A DNA stretch of 64,000 bases from an uncultured Oscillospiraceae bacterium (GCA_934615645.1 CAKTTR010000001.1:1-64000), one strand, 5' to 3'. Shown: positions 20,435-29,279, counted from the stretch's first letter. Notes: generated by a model not told the origin, from the sequence alone. Translations and numbers: made by a program.

Positions 20435-21646
20435 TTACCGCCGTGCCAGCGGCGTGGAGTGCTCCTGGGCCAGCAGCAGCTCAGTCAGAATGCTGTTGGA
20501 GACGAGCATGCCTTTGGGGGTCAGGTGCCAGCGGGTGTCCTCCTGCTTGGCAAGGCCCATTTCCTTGCATTTTTGCAAAATCTGGTCCAGCGGGCGGAAT
20601 GGCAGCAGGAAGCTGCGGACATATTCTTCCGAATCAATGCCCTGCACCGTCCGCAGACGCAGCATCAGGTACTCCCCGGCCCGCTCGCGGCTGGGGATCT
20701 CTTCGCATTCGCTCAGGATCGCGCCGCCGGTCAGGATGCCGTCACAGTAGGCGGCAAGATCCCGGGCGATGGTAAAGCGCTTGCCGGCGAAATCCGAGGC
20801 GGCCGAGGGGCCGAAGCCCAGGTATTCCCCGCCGGTCCAATATTTTAAATTGTGCCGGGAGGCAAAGCCAAGGCGAGCGAAGTTGGAGATCTCATACTGG
20901 TGGAACCCCAACTCATCCAGCTTGTCGCAGGTGTAGAGGTACATATCCGCCTGGGTGTCTCCGTCGGGGATATTGACGCAGTCCTTATACTCCCAAAGCG
21001 GCGTGCCCGGCTCGACCTTCAGGCCGTAGCAGGAGACGTGGTCCGGCTCCAGGTCCATCACGTGGCAGAGCGTCTGCTGCCACTGGGGCAGCGTCTGGTT
21101 GGGCAGGCCGTACATCAGATCGATGGAGAGGTTCTCAAACCCCGCGGCCCGGGCCTGCTCCACGGCGTGGATGGCCTGGGCGTAGGTATGCGGGCGGCCC
21201 AGCTTTTTGAGGACCTCGTCCTCATCGTTCTGGACGCCCAGGCTTATGCGGTTAAACCCCTCGTTGTGCAGCGCCTGCAGCAGCGCGGGGGAGACACTGT
21301 CGGGATTGGCTTCAAAGGTGATCTCCGCGTCCGGCGAGATCTCAAAGCGCCGCTGGAGCTCGTTAAAAATGCGGATCAATCCCGCTGCCCCGAAAAAGCT
21401 GGGGGTGCCGCCGCCAAAATAGACGGTATCGACAACGTAACCAGCAGCCCGGGCACCGGACTCTTTGAAATGGCTCGTCAGCGCCTGCAGATACCGGTCT
21501 GTCACGGCCTTTTCCCGGCTGCCGCCCAGGGAGTAGAAGTCGCAGTACTGGCATTTGCTGCGGCAGAAGGGGATGTGAATATAAATGCCCAATTCCCGCT
21601 GGGGCAGGACTTTTTTTTCATATGGCATTTTAAAGTTAAAGGCCAT
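20435..21646 (-). CDS. hemW: Radical SAM heme chaperone HemW
   Basis: 403-residue HemN-like radical SAM protein. The 4Fe-4S/SAM motif is CRSKCQYC near residue 28, and the GGGTPS motif follows. HNLKYW matches the HNxxYW heme-binding motif that marks HemW, the heme chaperone, as opposed to the true coproporphyrinogen oxidase HemN. AAAGGAAG precedes the ATG. It follows lepA after 32 bases on the same strand, the same lepA-hemW order seen in Bacillus and other Firmicutes. Confidence 0.93.
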   Translation of the reverse strand: MAFNFKMPYEKKVLPQRELGIYIHIPFCRSKCQYCDFYSLGGSREKAVTDRYLQALTSHFKESGARAAGYVVDTVYFGGGTPSFFGAAGLIRIFNELQRRFEISPDAEITFEANPDSVSPALLQALHNEGFNRISLGVQNDEDEVLKKLGRPHTYAQAIHAVEQARAAGFENLSIDLMYGLPNQTLPQWQQTLCHVMDLEPDHVSCYGLKVEPGTPLWEYKDCVNIPDGDTQADMYLYTCDKLDELGFHQYEISNFARLGFASRHNLKYWTGGEYLGFGPSAASDFAGKRFTIARDLAAYCDGILTGGAILSECEEIPSRERAGEYLMLRLRTVQGIDSEEYVRSFLLPFRPLDQILQKCKEMGLAKQEDTRWHLTPKGMLVSNSILTELLLAQEHSTPLARR

Positions 21647-21678
21647 GCGTTGTTCTTCCTTTCGCGATGGATGTGGGC

Positions 21679-23484
21679 TTAATCGTCCATTTTCAGCACG
21701 GCCATAAAGGCCTCGCTGGGGACGGAGACGGTGCCAAAGCTGCGCATCCGTTTTTTGCCCTCCTTCTGCTTTTCCAGCAGCTTCTTCTTCCGGGTAACGT
21801 CACCGCCGTAGCACTTGGCCAGGACGTCCTTGCGGAGGGCTTTGATGGTCTCTCGGGCGATGATCTTGCCGCCCACGGCGGCCTGCACCGGGATCTCAAA
21901 CATCTGGCGGGGGATGTTCTCCTTCAGCTTTTCGCAGATCTTCCGGGCCCGGGCGTAGGCGCTGTCGGCAAAGAGGATGAAGGACAGCGCGTCGATGACA
22001 TCGCCATTGAGCAGAATATCCAGCTTGACCAGCTTGCTGGGCCGGTAGCCGTAGAGCTCATAGTCCAGGGAGCCATAGCCCCGGGTGCGGGATTTGAGGG
22101 AGTCGAAGAAATCGTAGATGATCTCGTTGAGGGGCATGAGATAGTGCAGCTCAACGCGGCTCTGGTCAAGATAGGTCATATCCTGGTACTCACCCCGGCG
22201 CTGCTGGCACAGCTCCATGATATTGCCGACGTACTCCGGCGGCGTGATGATGCTGGCTTTGACAAACGGCTCCTGCGCCTCCTGGATCTCCGCCGGATCG
22301 GGGTAGTTCAGCGGCGTGTAGACCTTGACGGTCGTGCCGTCGGTCTTCGTTACGCGATAGACGACGTTCGGGGCTGTCGTGATCAGGTCGAGGTTAAACT
22401 CTCGCTCCAGGCGCTCCATGATGATCTCCATATGGAGCAGCCCCAAAAAGCCGCAGCGGAAGCCGAAGCCCAGGGCGATGGAATTTTCCTGCTCATAGGT
22501 CATGGAGGCGTCGTTCAGCTTCAGCTTTTCCAGCGCGTCCCGCAGGTCGTCGTATTTGGAGCCGTCGGCGGGGTAGACGCCGGAGAAGACCATGGGCTGG
22601 ACGGTTTTGTAGCCGGGCAGCGCTTCCGCCGCCGGGTTTTCCAGGCCCGTGACGGTATCGCCGACCCGGGTGTCGGAGATCGTTTTGATGGAAGCGGTCA
22701 GATAGCCGACCTCACCGGCACCGAGCTCCGGCGCGGCGATCATGCCCCGGGGGCTGAGATAGCCGACCTCGACGATCTTATAGACTGCGCCGGTGCCCAT
22801 CATCCGAACCTCCATGCCCGGCCGCATCGTGCCGTTCATGACGCGCAGATAGACGACGACGCCCCGGTAGGAGTCGTACTGGCTGTCAAAGATCAGCGCC
22901 TGCAGCGGCGCAGCCGGGTCGCCCTGGGGGGCAGGGACGCCATGCACGATCATTTCCAGCACAGCGTGGATATTGATCCCATTTTTGGCGGAGATTTCCG
23001 GCGCGTCCATGGCGGGGATGCCGATGATATCCTCTACCTCTTGTTTGACCTCCTGGGGCCGGGCAGCGGGCAGGTCAATCTTGTTGATGACCGGCAGGAC
23101 CTCCAGGTCGTTGTCGATGGCCAGATACGTGTTGGCCAGCGTCTGGGCCTCGACGCCCTGGGAGGCGTCCACGACAAGGACCGCGCCCTCGCAGGCGGTC
23201 AGGCTCCGGGAGACCTCATAGTTGAAGTCCACATGGCCCGGCGTGTCGATCAGGTTCAGAATATACGTTTCGCCATCGTCTGCCTGGTACTGCAGGCGGA
23301 CGGCGCGGGCTTTGATCGTGATGCCGCGCTCCCGCTCCAGGTCCATGGAGTCCAGGATTTGGTCCTCCATTTCCCGCTTGTCAATGGTATTGCACTCCTC
23401 CAGCAGGCGGTCCGCTAGGGTGGATTTGCCGTGGTCAATATGGGCAATGATCGAAAAATTTCTGATTTTTGCGCGATCTGTCAA
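21679..23484 (-). CDS. lepA: Elongation factor 4 (LepA) GTPase
   Basis: Ribosome-binding translational GTPase that back-translocates or remodels stalled ribosomes. About 601 residues. G1 is [10 protein letters not shown]3 is DTPGHVDF and G4 is NKIDLP; the LepA-specific C-terminal domain ends in [17 protein letters not shown] choose the TTG at 23484 because AGGTG lies about seven bases before it and it gives the usual N-terminus. A GTG three codons upstream (23493) is an alternative with a poor site. It heads a lepA-hemW operon. Confidence 0.95.
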   Translation of the reverse strand: MTDRAKIRNFSIIAHIDHGKSTLADRLLEECNTIDKREMEDQILDSMDLERERGITIKARAVRLQYQADDGETYILNLIDTPGHVDFNYEVSRSLTACEGAVLVVDASQGVEAQTLANTYLAIDNDLEVLPVINKIDLPAARPQEVKQEVEDIIGIPAMDAPEISAKNGINIHAVLEMIVHGVPAPQGDPAAPLQALIFDSQYDSYRGVVVYLRVMNGTMRPGMEVRMMGTGAVYKIVEVGYLSPRGMIAAPELGAGEVGYLTASIKTISDTRVGDTVTGLENPAAEALPGYKTVQPMVFSGVYPADGSKYDDLRDALEKLKLNDASMTYEQENSIALGFGFRCGFLGLLHMEIIMERLEREFNLDLITTAPNVVYRVTKTDGTTVKVYTPLNYPDPAEIQEAQEPFVKASIITPPEYVGNIMELCQQRRGEYQDMTYLDQSRVELHYLMPLNEIIYDFFDSLKSRTRGYGSLDYELYGYRPSKLVKLDILLNGDVIDALSFILFADSAYARARKICEKLKENIPRQMFEIPVQAAVGGKIIARETIKALRKDVLAKCYGGDVTRKKKLLEKQKEGKKRMRSFGTVSVPSEAFMAVLKMDD

Positions 23485-23531
23485 GTGGTTCACCTCATAG
23501 GCGCAAGGCGCGCCGAATTCTTATTTTTTCC

Positions 23532-23560
23532 ATTATACCGGGATTTCCGCCCTTTGTAAA
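23532..23560 (-). promoter_or_regulatory. Promoter of lepA-hemW
   Basis: Minus-strand TTTACA, 17-bp spacer, TATAAT, ending about 48 bases before the lepA start. It begins just after the adenine deaminase stop, with no clear terminator between, so some read-through from ade is possible. Confidence 0.85.
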
Positions 23561-23569
23561 GCGCCTGCG

Positions 23570-25303
23570 TTACAGATATTGCTGCGTTGCCACGTCAATC
23601 ACGCCCCGGGTTGTCAGCCGCAGCTGCGGGATGACCGGCAGGGACATGAACGAGAGCGTCATAAACGGGTCGATTCCGGTGTTGACGCCCTGGCGGAAGG
23701 CGGCGGCCTTCGCTTGCTCCAGCCGCGCGTTGACCTGGGGCAGGCTGCCCTCGCTCATCAGCCCCGCGATCTCCAGCACGACCTGGCCGGTGATGCGGCC
23801 TCCGTCCGCCACGACGATGCCGCCGCCGGATGCGACGACCTGGTTGGCGGCAAAGGCCATATCCGCCTCGTTTGCGCCGACGACAATGATATTATGGCTG
23901 TCGTGGGAGACTGAAGTCGCCACCGCGCCGGATTTCAGGCCGTAGCCCTGCAAATAGCCCAGGCCGATGTGCCCGGTGCCCTTGTGGCGTTCGATGACGG
24001 CGATCTTCAGAATATCCTGCGCGGGGTCGATATGGTCGGCATAGCCGTTGTCTGTCGTGATGATCTCACCGGGAACCATGCCGAGCATAGCACGCTGGCG
24101 CGGGGTTGCAAAGTCGTCCGCCGTGAGGGGGGCGACGCGGAACGTGTGGTGCGCCTGGGCGACCAGGTGCGGGTCAATCTGCGGAGGATCGAACGGGGCG
24201 ACCTGCTGGCCGTCGAACATCAATTTGCCCTTTTTAAAGACCTTCTCCACCTGGAAATCCTGGAAATTATCCACGACGACCAGGTCCGCCAGGTAGCCGG
24301 GGGCGATGGCGCCCCGGTTATTGAGCAGGAAGTAGCGGGCCGCGTGATGGCAGGCGGCTTTGACAGCAATGATCGGGTCGACGCCGTAGCGGTTGATGGC
24401 CTGGCGGATGATATCGTCGATATGGCCCTTGGAAAGGAGATCATTGGGGTGCCGGTCGTCGCAGCAGAACATGCAGCGCTCATGGTATTTCCAGTTGAGC
24501 AGCGGCGCCAGCGCCTCGAGATTCCGGGCGGCAGTGCCCTCGCGGATCATGATAAACTGGCCCCGCTGGAGCTTCCGCAGCGCGTCGTCCAGGTCGGCGC
24601 ACTCGTGGTCGGAGTAGACACCGGCGGCGATATAGGTATCCAGCTCCTTGCCGGTCAGGCCCGGGGCATGGCCGTCAATCTTTTTATGATGTGCCTGGGC
24701 GGCGACGATCTTTTTGATGACCTCCTCATCGCCTCGGATGACGCCGATGTAATTCATCATCTCCGCCAGGCCCTGGACGCGGGGATAGTCATAGAACATG
24801 TCGATGGTCCGGTAGTCCAGCGTCGCCCCGGCTTCGTCCATCGGCGTGGCCGGGACGCAGGAGGGCAGCATAAACCGCACATCCACCGGCAGGCCCTCTG
24901 TTGCCTGGAGCATATACTCGATACCGTCTGTCCCCATGACGTTGGTGATCTCATGGGGATCTGTGACGACGGTCGTCGTCCCGTGGGGCAGGACGGCTTT
25001 GACAAATTCTGTCGGGGAAACCATGCTGCTCTCCAGGTGGATATGGGCATCCAGAAACCCGGGGCAGACGATCTTACCAGTGAGGTCCAGCTCCTGCTCC
25101 CCGGCATAGTCGCCGATGCCGACGATCAGCCCATTGGCGCAGGCGATATTTGCCGTGCATAGTTCGTTGGAGAATACGTTGACATACGTCGCGTTTTTCA
25201 GGACCAGATCCGCTTTTTCCCGCCCGGAGGCTGCCTCGATAATCCGGCGCTTGTTTGCAAGCTTTCGATTGATCTTGCCGACGTAGCTTTCCTGCTGTGC
25301 CAT
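23570..25303 (-). CDS. ade: Adenine deaminase
   Basis: 577-residue amidohydrolase-fold enzyme converting adenine to hypoxanthine and ammonia for purine salvage. Metal-site and family motifs are DAHIHLESSM, DPHEITNVMG, GHAPGLTGKEL and CCDDRHPNDLL, with the Ade-specific C-terminal domain (VSHDSHNIIVVG). The ATG at 25303 is preceded by AAAGGAAAGGG somewhat far upstream; the longer open frame is not supported by homology. It has its own promoter and faces away from the candidate RNA promoter about 50 bases upstream of it. Confidence 0.95.
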   Translation of the reverse strand: MAQQESYVGKINRKLANKRRIIEAASGREKADLVLKNATYVNVFSNELCTANIACANGLIVGIGDYAGEQELDLTGKIVCPGFLDAHIHLESSMVSPTEFVKAVLPHGTTTVVTDPHEITNVMGTDGIEYMLQATEGLPVDVRFMLPSCVPATPMDEAGATLDYRTIDMFYDYPRVQGLAEMMNYIGVIRGDEEVIKKIVAAQAHHKKIDGHAPGLTGKELDTYIAAGVYSDHECADLDDALRKLQRGQFIMIREGTAARNLEALAPLLNWKYHERCMFCCDDRHPNDLLSKGHIDDIIRQAINRYGVDPIIAVKAACHHAARYFLLNNRGAIAPGYLADLVVVDNFQDFQVEKVFKKGKLMFDGQQVAPFDPPQIDPHLVAQAHHTFRVAPLTADDFATPRQRAMLGMVPGEIITTDNGYADHIDPAQDILKIAVIERHKGTGHIGLGYLQGYGLKSGAVATSVSHDSHNIIVVGANEADMAFAANQVVASGGGIVVADGGRITGQVVLEIAGLMSEGSLPQVNARLEQAKAAAFRQGVNTGIDPFMTLSFMSLPVIPQLRLTTRGVIDVATQQYL

Positions 25304-25341
25304 AAAAAATGCCGCCCTTTCCTTTGTAGTTTGATGGCTCG

Positions 25342-25371
25342 ATTTTACCATAGCTTCGTGAATTTGTCCAA
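25342..25371 (-). promoter_or_regulatory. Promoter of ade
   Basis: Minus-strand TTGGAC, 18-bp spacer, TAAAAT, about 40 bases before the ade start. The short leader leaves no room for a purine riboswitch. Confidence 0.6.
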
Positions 25372-25421
25372 TCGAAAACGGGAATTTTCTTGTTTTGACG
25401 TAAAAATAACCGAGAAAGGGG

Positions 25422-25452
25422 TTGACAATATAGTTGGTATATGCAGTACACT
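25422..25452 (+). promoter_or_regulatory. Promoter of candidate RNA, with MerR-type 19-bp spacer
   Basis: TTGACA at 25422-25427, 19-bp spacer, TACACT at 25447-25452. Spacer positions 2-7 (TATAGT) and 11-16 (TATATG) are identical, in the same register, to the spacer of the amidohydrolase-merR promoter at 28153-28183. Long spacers with an internal dyad are typical of promoters worked by MerR-family proteins. The -10 also overlaps TGCAGT-AC-ACTGCA. Confidence 0.65.
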
Positions 25453-25458
25453 GCAGAT

Positions 25459-25860
25459 AGAAGCCAAGCAAAGCGGAAAACGGCGAATCAGAGCGGCGCA
25501 TAAATGGGAGGCGCTGCCGAGGCTGCCGTACCGGTGGGGCAGCACCCCTGGTTCCGCTTTGGCCTGCAAAGGCACGGAGACTTTGGCGGCGGGTGAGAGC
25601 GCATGTCAGACGCGCGGATCATGTTTGTTCTTCCTGGACATTGCACTTTTTGTGCAATGCGATTGGCAGCTTATGACAGGCTTGCTTCCTGTGTTCTCCC
25701 AACCTCCTTTGGCGGCGATGCCGCCTGCGGCCCGGTTTCCCGCTCACACCGGGCTGCCGCACCGGTCCACTGGATGCCCGAATAGGGGCGGGCGACCGGT
25801 CAGGCCGGTGCTTCTCCGCATCTGGGCGCGCTGCAGACTCGCTGCAGCGCGCCCTTTTTC
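25459..25860 (+). ncRNA. Candidate structured non-coding RNA, about 400 nt
   Basis: A plus-strand transcription unit with promoter and intrinsic terminator but no credible protein gene; both flanking genes are on the minus strand. Many helices are visible. An outer helix AAGCGGAA (25471-25478) / TTCCGCTT (25552-25559), extended by GCCA/TGGC, encloses GCGGCGC/GCGCTGC (25493/25511) and GCTGCC/GGCAGC (25522/25538), forming a three-way junction. Downstream are CATTGCAC-TTTTT-GTGCAATG (25639-25659), GGCGGC-GAT-GCCGCC (25711-25725), CCCGGT/ACCGGG (25731/25748), CACCGG/CCGGTG (25760/25805) and the terminator. I could not match it to RNase P RNA, tmRNA, SRP RNA, 6S RNA, T-box or riboswitch consensus motifs I know. 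Ends are estimated. Confidence 0.6.
25824..25859 (+). terminator. Intrinsic terminator of the candidate RNA
   Basis: Perfect 13-bp stem GGGCGCGCTGCAG / CTGCAGCGCGCCC, 5-nt loop, then TTTTTC. The T-run exists only on the plus-strand side, so it ends plus-strand transcription in a stretch with no plus-strand gene. Confidence 0.92.
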
Positions 25861-25877
25861 TATTATGCTATCAAGGC

Positions 25878-25931
25878 AAAAAGCGCCCGGCCCAGGGCCT
25901 GCGCGTGCAGAACGGCAGGGCTTGGGCCGGG
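25878..25931 (-). terminator. Terminator of the amidohydrolase-merR operon
   Basis: 9-bp CCCGGCCCA / TGGGCCGGG stem with additional inner pairing, followed on the minus strand by TTTTT, 14 bases after the merR stop. Confidence 0.75.
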
Positions 25932-25944
25932 GCAGCCAGTGCGG

Positions 25945-26715
25945 TCAAGCGTCTAGAATGGGGATCTGAATTTCTGTAATATAATTCTCCTGCGCCGTTT
26001 CAATAAATTGGTCGACGATATTGAAATGCAGCGCATCGTCGGACAGTGGCAGCTCGGGATGGGCGCGGCGGAGCTGGCAGCCAAAGTCGATGGCATCGGG
26101 ATACGTGCCCTGGAAGTGGGCGCAGAGCACCTGCATGGCGGGCAGCGTCTCGACCTGTTCCAGATAGCGCACCGGGACGGACTGGGAGGGCTCCAGATAA
26201 GCGCCGAAGGAGATTCGGGGTTGGCCCGACGGCGCGTCCTGCACAAAAGCGATGGTCGGGTAAAAGTAGAAGATCTCGTTTTGGTACAGCGTTGCTTCCT
26301 CCCCCAGGGGGATGTATTTTCGCTCCGGCAGCGTCTGGATCGAAGCCTGACCCAACGCCATCTGCTCAAGCTGCTGCTCGACATACTGGAGCTTGCGCTG
26401 CAGGACCTCGTCCATAGCCAGCATTTTCTGGCATTGCTGCTGCAGGAGGGTCGACTGCTTTTTCAGCTCCTGGATCGCACTGCTGCGGTTGTGCAGATCG
26501 AGATACTTCTTGACCTGGGCGATGGAAAAGCCCAGCTTTCGCAGATAGCAGATGAGAGCCAGGCCGTAGACCTGGTCGAAGCGGTACATGCGGTAGTTGT
26601 TCTCCGGATTGCGATAGGCCGGGGAGAAAATTTTCTCCCGGTCGTAGTATTGCAGCGTCTGCTTGTTGAGATGGAACAGCGCGCTCATCTGCCCGACATT
26701 CAGGTATTCCCGCAT
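25945..26715 (-). CDS. MerR-family regulator with GyrI-like ligand domain
   Basis: 256 residues. Residues 1-75 are a MerR winged helix-turn-helix (LNVGQMSALFHLNKQTLQYY, then the wing with NNYRMYRF), residues about 75-115 form the coiled-coil dimer helix, and the C-terminal half resembles the GyrI-like effector domain of the BmrR/BltR type (ends in YITEIQIPI). Such proteins bind small molecules and activate promoters with 19-bp spacers. It lies three bases after the amidohydrolase gene in one operon. Two nearby promoters have matching 19-bp spacers and are its likely targets (inference). The ligand is unknown; a purine-like compound would fit the neighbour enzymes. Confidence 0.88.
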   Translation of the reverse strand: MREYLNVGQMSALFHLNKQTLQYYDREKIFSPAYRNPENNYRMYRFDQVYGLALICYLRKLGFSIAQVKKYLDLHNRSSAIQELKKQSTLLQQQCQKMLAMDEVLQRKLQYVEQQLEQMALGQASIQTLPERKYIPLGEEATLYQNEIFYFYPTIAFVQDAPSGQPRISFGAYLEPSQSVPVRYLEQVETLPAMQVLCAHFQGTYPDAIDFGCQLRRAHPELPLSDDALHFNIVDQFIETAQENYITEIQIPILDA

Positions 26716-26718
26716 GGC

Positions 26719-28113
26719 TCAGCACCCGGCTTTCTGAAAAACTGGGCACTGGGAGCGCAGGGCGCTTTCGTGAGCTCTGTCTGCCTCAACAGCCAAGCGG
26801 CGCTCATCAATGCCGGTGAGCTTGACACCGTCAAAGACGATTTTGCCACCGATCATCGTCATGGCGACATTGCCGGTCAGGCCGACGCGGCCGATGAGAT
26901 TTTTGGGGTCGTGGGTCGCGCCGACAAGCTCCAGCGTTGTCCCGTCGATCATAAACAGGTCCGCTGCCTTGCCGGGGGCCAGGGACCCCAGGTCGCTGCG
27001 ACCCAGGGTTTTGGCGCCGCCTGCCGTGGCGATCTTTAGAATATCATACGCTGTGACCGCACCGCCCCGCTCCTTGCCGAAGTAGCACTGCATATAATAG
27101 GCGGTGCGGATGGAGTCGAGCAGGTTGGACGAGTCGTTGGTGGCCGAGCCATCGCAGCCCAGGCTGAGACAGACGCCGTCGCGCAGCATCTGCTTCATGG
27201 GCAGGATCGGGAAACCGCTGAGGATAGCCGGTGCGGGGCAGTGGGAGACGCCCGCGCCATAATCGCCAATTATTTTGTATTCCTCCGGCGTCAGCTCCCA
27301 GCAGTGGGCAAACCAGACATTTTCACCCAAAAAGCCCAGACGGCGGCACCATTCCAGGGTGCGCATCCCATAGCGGGCCTGCATAAATTCGTTTTCGCCC
27401 TCCCCCAGGTGGGTGTGCAGGCGGCAGCCGGTCTCCTTAGCCAGGGCGACGGAGGCGGTGAAGCAGTCTGCGGCGCAGTTCATGGGCTGGCAGGGGGCGA
27501 TGACGATCTGCCGCATGGAGAAGGGGCTTGCGTCGTGGTATTTTTCGATGAGTGCGCGGGTGTGGGCGATGAAGGTCTCCGTGTCCTCCCGGATATCGTC
27601 AGGAATGGGGCTGCCGTCGGACATGGGGCGGGTGTTGGTCGCGCGCCCGGCGTGATAGCGGATGCCGATCTGCTGGGCCGCCTCCATCTGCCGGTCGATC
27701 GACGCCTTGCCGGTACGGGCGTTGAAGCAGTATTGGTGGTCAAAGGCAGTGGTGCAGCCGTGCTTGATCAGGTCTGCCATGGCGGTCAGCGCGGAATAGT
27801 ACATGACATCACTGTCGACATAGCGGACTGCCTGGAAAAAGACGTCCAGCCATTCCAGGACGGTCATATTTGGGTAATCGATGGTGGTCAGGTTGCGGAT
27901 AAAGGTCTGGAAAAAGTGGTGGTGCGTATTGACAAGGCCCGGGTAGATCAGCTTCCCGGTGGCGTCGATGACCTGGGCACTTTCGCAGGAGATATGCGGG
28001 GCAATTTCAAGGATTTTTTGGTCTTCGATCAGAAGATCACAGTGTTCATAGACCCGGTCGCGTTCGTCGCAGCTGACAATGGCCCGGGCGTTTCGGAGCA
28101 GTGTCTTTGCCAT
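26719..28113 (-). CDS. Metal-dependent amidohydrolase, 8-oxoguanine deaminase/AtzB-like
   Basis: 464-residue TIM-barrel amidohydrolase of the cytosine deaminase/atrazine hydrolase branch. Metal ligands appear in VNTHHHFFQ, the barrel histidine in HTHLGEGE, then FAHCWEL and the catalytic aspartate in LGCDGSATNDSSN. The H-x-H loop and GSATND resemble 8-oxoguanine deaminases and related amino-purine or triazine deaminases; the exact substrate is not provable here. Of two adjacent ATGs the second (28113) is better spaced from GAGGAAG. It is the first gene of a MerR-controlled operon and lies near adenine deaminase. Confidence 0.82.
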   Translation of the reverse strand: MAKTLLRNARAIVSCDERDRVYEHCDLLIEDQKILEIAPHISCESAQVIDATGKLIYPGLVNTHHHFFQTFIRNLTTIDYPNMTVLEWLDVFFQAVRYVDSDVMYYSALTAMADLIKHGCTTAFDHQYCFNARTGKASIDRQMEAAQQIGIRYHAGRATNTRPMSDGSPIPDDIREDTETFIAHTRALIEKYHDASPFSMRQIVIAPCQPMNCAADCFTASVALAKETGCRLHTHLGEGENEFMQARYGMRTLEWCRRLGFLGENVWFAHCWELTPEEYKIIGDYGAGVSHCPAPAILSGFPILPMKQMLRDGVCLSLGCDGSATNDSSNLLDSIRTAYYMQCYFGKERGGAVTAYDILKIATAGGAKTLGRSDLGSLAPGKAADLFMIDGTTLELVGATHDPKNLIGRVGLTGNVAMTMIGGKIVFDGVKLTGIDERRLAVEADRAHESALRSQCPVFQKAGC

Positions 28114-28152
28114 CATGCTTCCTCGCTTTCTGCAAAGTGATAGTATAATAAT

Positions 28153-28183
28153 ATTATAAACCATATATATACTATACTGTCAA
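28153..28183 (-). promoter_or_regulatory. Promoter of the amidohydrolase-merR operon, 19-bp spacer
   Basis: Minus-strand TTGACA and TATAAT, both perfect, separated by 19 bp, a spacing that normally needs a MerR-type activator. The spacer contains an AT-rich dyad and shares TATAGT-N3-TATATG with the promoter at 25422-25452. The -10 is followed by further AT-rich inverted repeats reaching towards the gene. Confidence 0.8.
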
Positions 28184-28262
28184 GTGCGGGCGCGAAAGAA
28201 GGCAGTATTTTTCCAGCTGCGCTGCCGGCTCTGGGACGGATTTGATTTGTTTAGACACGCGA

Positions 28263-28296
28263 AAAGCGCACACCAGGCATGCCCGGTGCGCGCTTT
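28263..28296 (-). terminator. Likely terminator of dapH
   Basis: Hairpin AAAGCGCACACC / GGTGCGCGCTTT (one mismatch) with a 10-nt loop, followed on the minus strand by TTTT overlapping the stem end. It lies about 110 bases past the dapH stop. The rest of 28,184-28,407 holds no gene that I can see. Confidence 0.5.
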
Positions 28297-28347
28297 GGTT
28301 AGGGGTAAAATCTATGTGCAGTTTTGCTGGAAATTTCCCATCATTGC

Positions 28348-28376
28348 TTGACAAGAGCGTGGTTTCTCCCTATGAT
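28348..28376 (+). promoter_or_regulatory. Promoter-like sequence pointing into the 3' end of dapH
   Basis: TTGACA, 17-bp spacer, TATGAT on the plus strand, 32 bases beyond the dapH stop codon and directed into dapH. No plus-strand gene follows before dapL at 29,280, so a transcript would be antisense to dapH. Confidence 0.4.
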
Positions 28377-28407
28377 ATGGGCAAACCGGAGCGGCGGCGC
28401 GGGGGCG

Positions 28408-29106
28408 TTACAGGGCCCGCAGGGCGTCGACCAGCGCGGTCTTCCCGGCGGTCTTCTTGTCCTTTGTTTTGATCTTCCGGGCGGGGACGCCTGCCATTAC
28501 CGCGCCCGGCTCGACATCGTTTACCACGACGGCCCCAGCGGCGATGACGGCACCCTTGCCGACATGGACCCCTTCGATCACGACGGCGTTGGCCCCGATG
28601 AGCACATCGTCCTCAATGATGACTGGCGTCGCGCTGGCCGGTTCGACGACGCCCGCCAGGACAGCGCCCGCGCCGACGTGGCAGTTTTTGCCGACAGTCG
28701 CGCGCCCGCCCAAGACGGCGCCCATGTCGATCATCGTGCCTGCGCCGATGATCGCGCCGATGTTGATGATCGCGCCCATCATAATAACGGCATTATCGCC
28801 GATCTCGACATTTTCCCGGATGATCGCGCCCGGCTCGATGCGGGCGTTGATGGGCTTGAGGTCCAGCATGGGGATGGCGGAGTTGCGGCAGTCGTTCTCA
28901 ATGACCAGCTGGGCGATCTTGTCCGCGTGGGCTTCCAGCACCGGGCCGATGTCCTTCCAGTCGCCGAAGACGATCTTCGTCCCGGACCCGGCGGCAAACA
29001 CCTGGGCGTTCGGGAATTCGACCGGCTGGGTCTCCTGCAAGAATACCCGGACGGGGGTCTTTTTCTCCGATGTGCGGATATATTCAATGATTTCCTGTGC
29101 ATTCAT
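28408..29106 (-). CDS. dapH: Tetrahydrodipicolinate N-acetyltransferase
   Basis: 232-residue left-handed beta-helix acyltransferase of the acetylase branch of diaminopimelate and lysine synthesis. The C-terminal half is made of hexapeptide repeats (for example [20 protein letters not shown], then [15 protein letters not shown]), and the N-terminal domain with [13 protein letters not shown] is the DapH type found in Bacillus. The ATG at 29106 is used; a longer frame starts 14 codons earlier without support. It is divergent from the deacetylase gene dapL of the same pathway. A weak promoter (TTGACT, 17 bp, TACAAA) overlaps its ribosome site region. Confidence 0.95.
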   Translation of the reverse strand: MNAQEIIEYIRTSEKKTPVRVFLQETQPVEFPNAQVFAAGSGTKIVFGDWKDIGPVLEAHADKIAQLVIENDCRNSAIPMLDLKPINARIEPGAIIRENVEIGDNAVIMMGAIINIGAIIGAGTMIDMGAVLGGRATVGKNCHVGAGAVLAGVVEPASATPVIIEDDVLIGANAVVIEGVHVGKGAVIAAGAVVVNDVEPGAVMAGVPARKIKTKDKKTAGKTALVDALRAL

Positions 29107-29279
29107 AAGCCATTGCCCCTTTGTAAAGTTTAGAAGTTTAGAAGTCAATTTTAGTACGGATCCCGGCGCAAAGCGCGTCCCGCGTTTGCGCCAGCTCTCG
29201 TATATTTATCTTTATCATAGCACGGCCCGGCGGGAATTTCCACTATTATTCCTCCGCCTGCGCCGGAAATGGAGGAACT

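Noticed and set aside
23532..25371. Purine riboswitch controlling ade.
   Set aside because: The promoter leaves a leader of only about 35 bases, too short for the aptamer.
25459..25860. Identification of the structured region as RNase P RNA, tmRNA, SRP RNA, 6S RNA or a cobalamin riboswitch.
   Set aside because: The diagnostic stretches of each (for example GAGGAAAGTCC, CCGGAAGGAAGCAGC, the B12 box) are absent on both strands.
28324..29133. Plus-strand frame opposite dapH preceded by a promoter-like sequence.
   Set aside because: The residues are the low-complexity complement of hexapeptide repeats and no ribosome site exists; the promoter is kept only as a possible antisense start.
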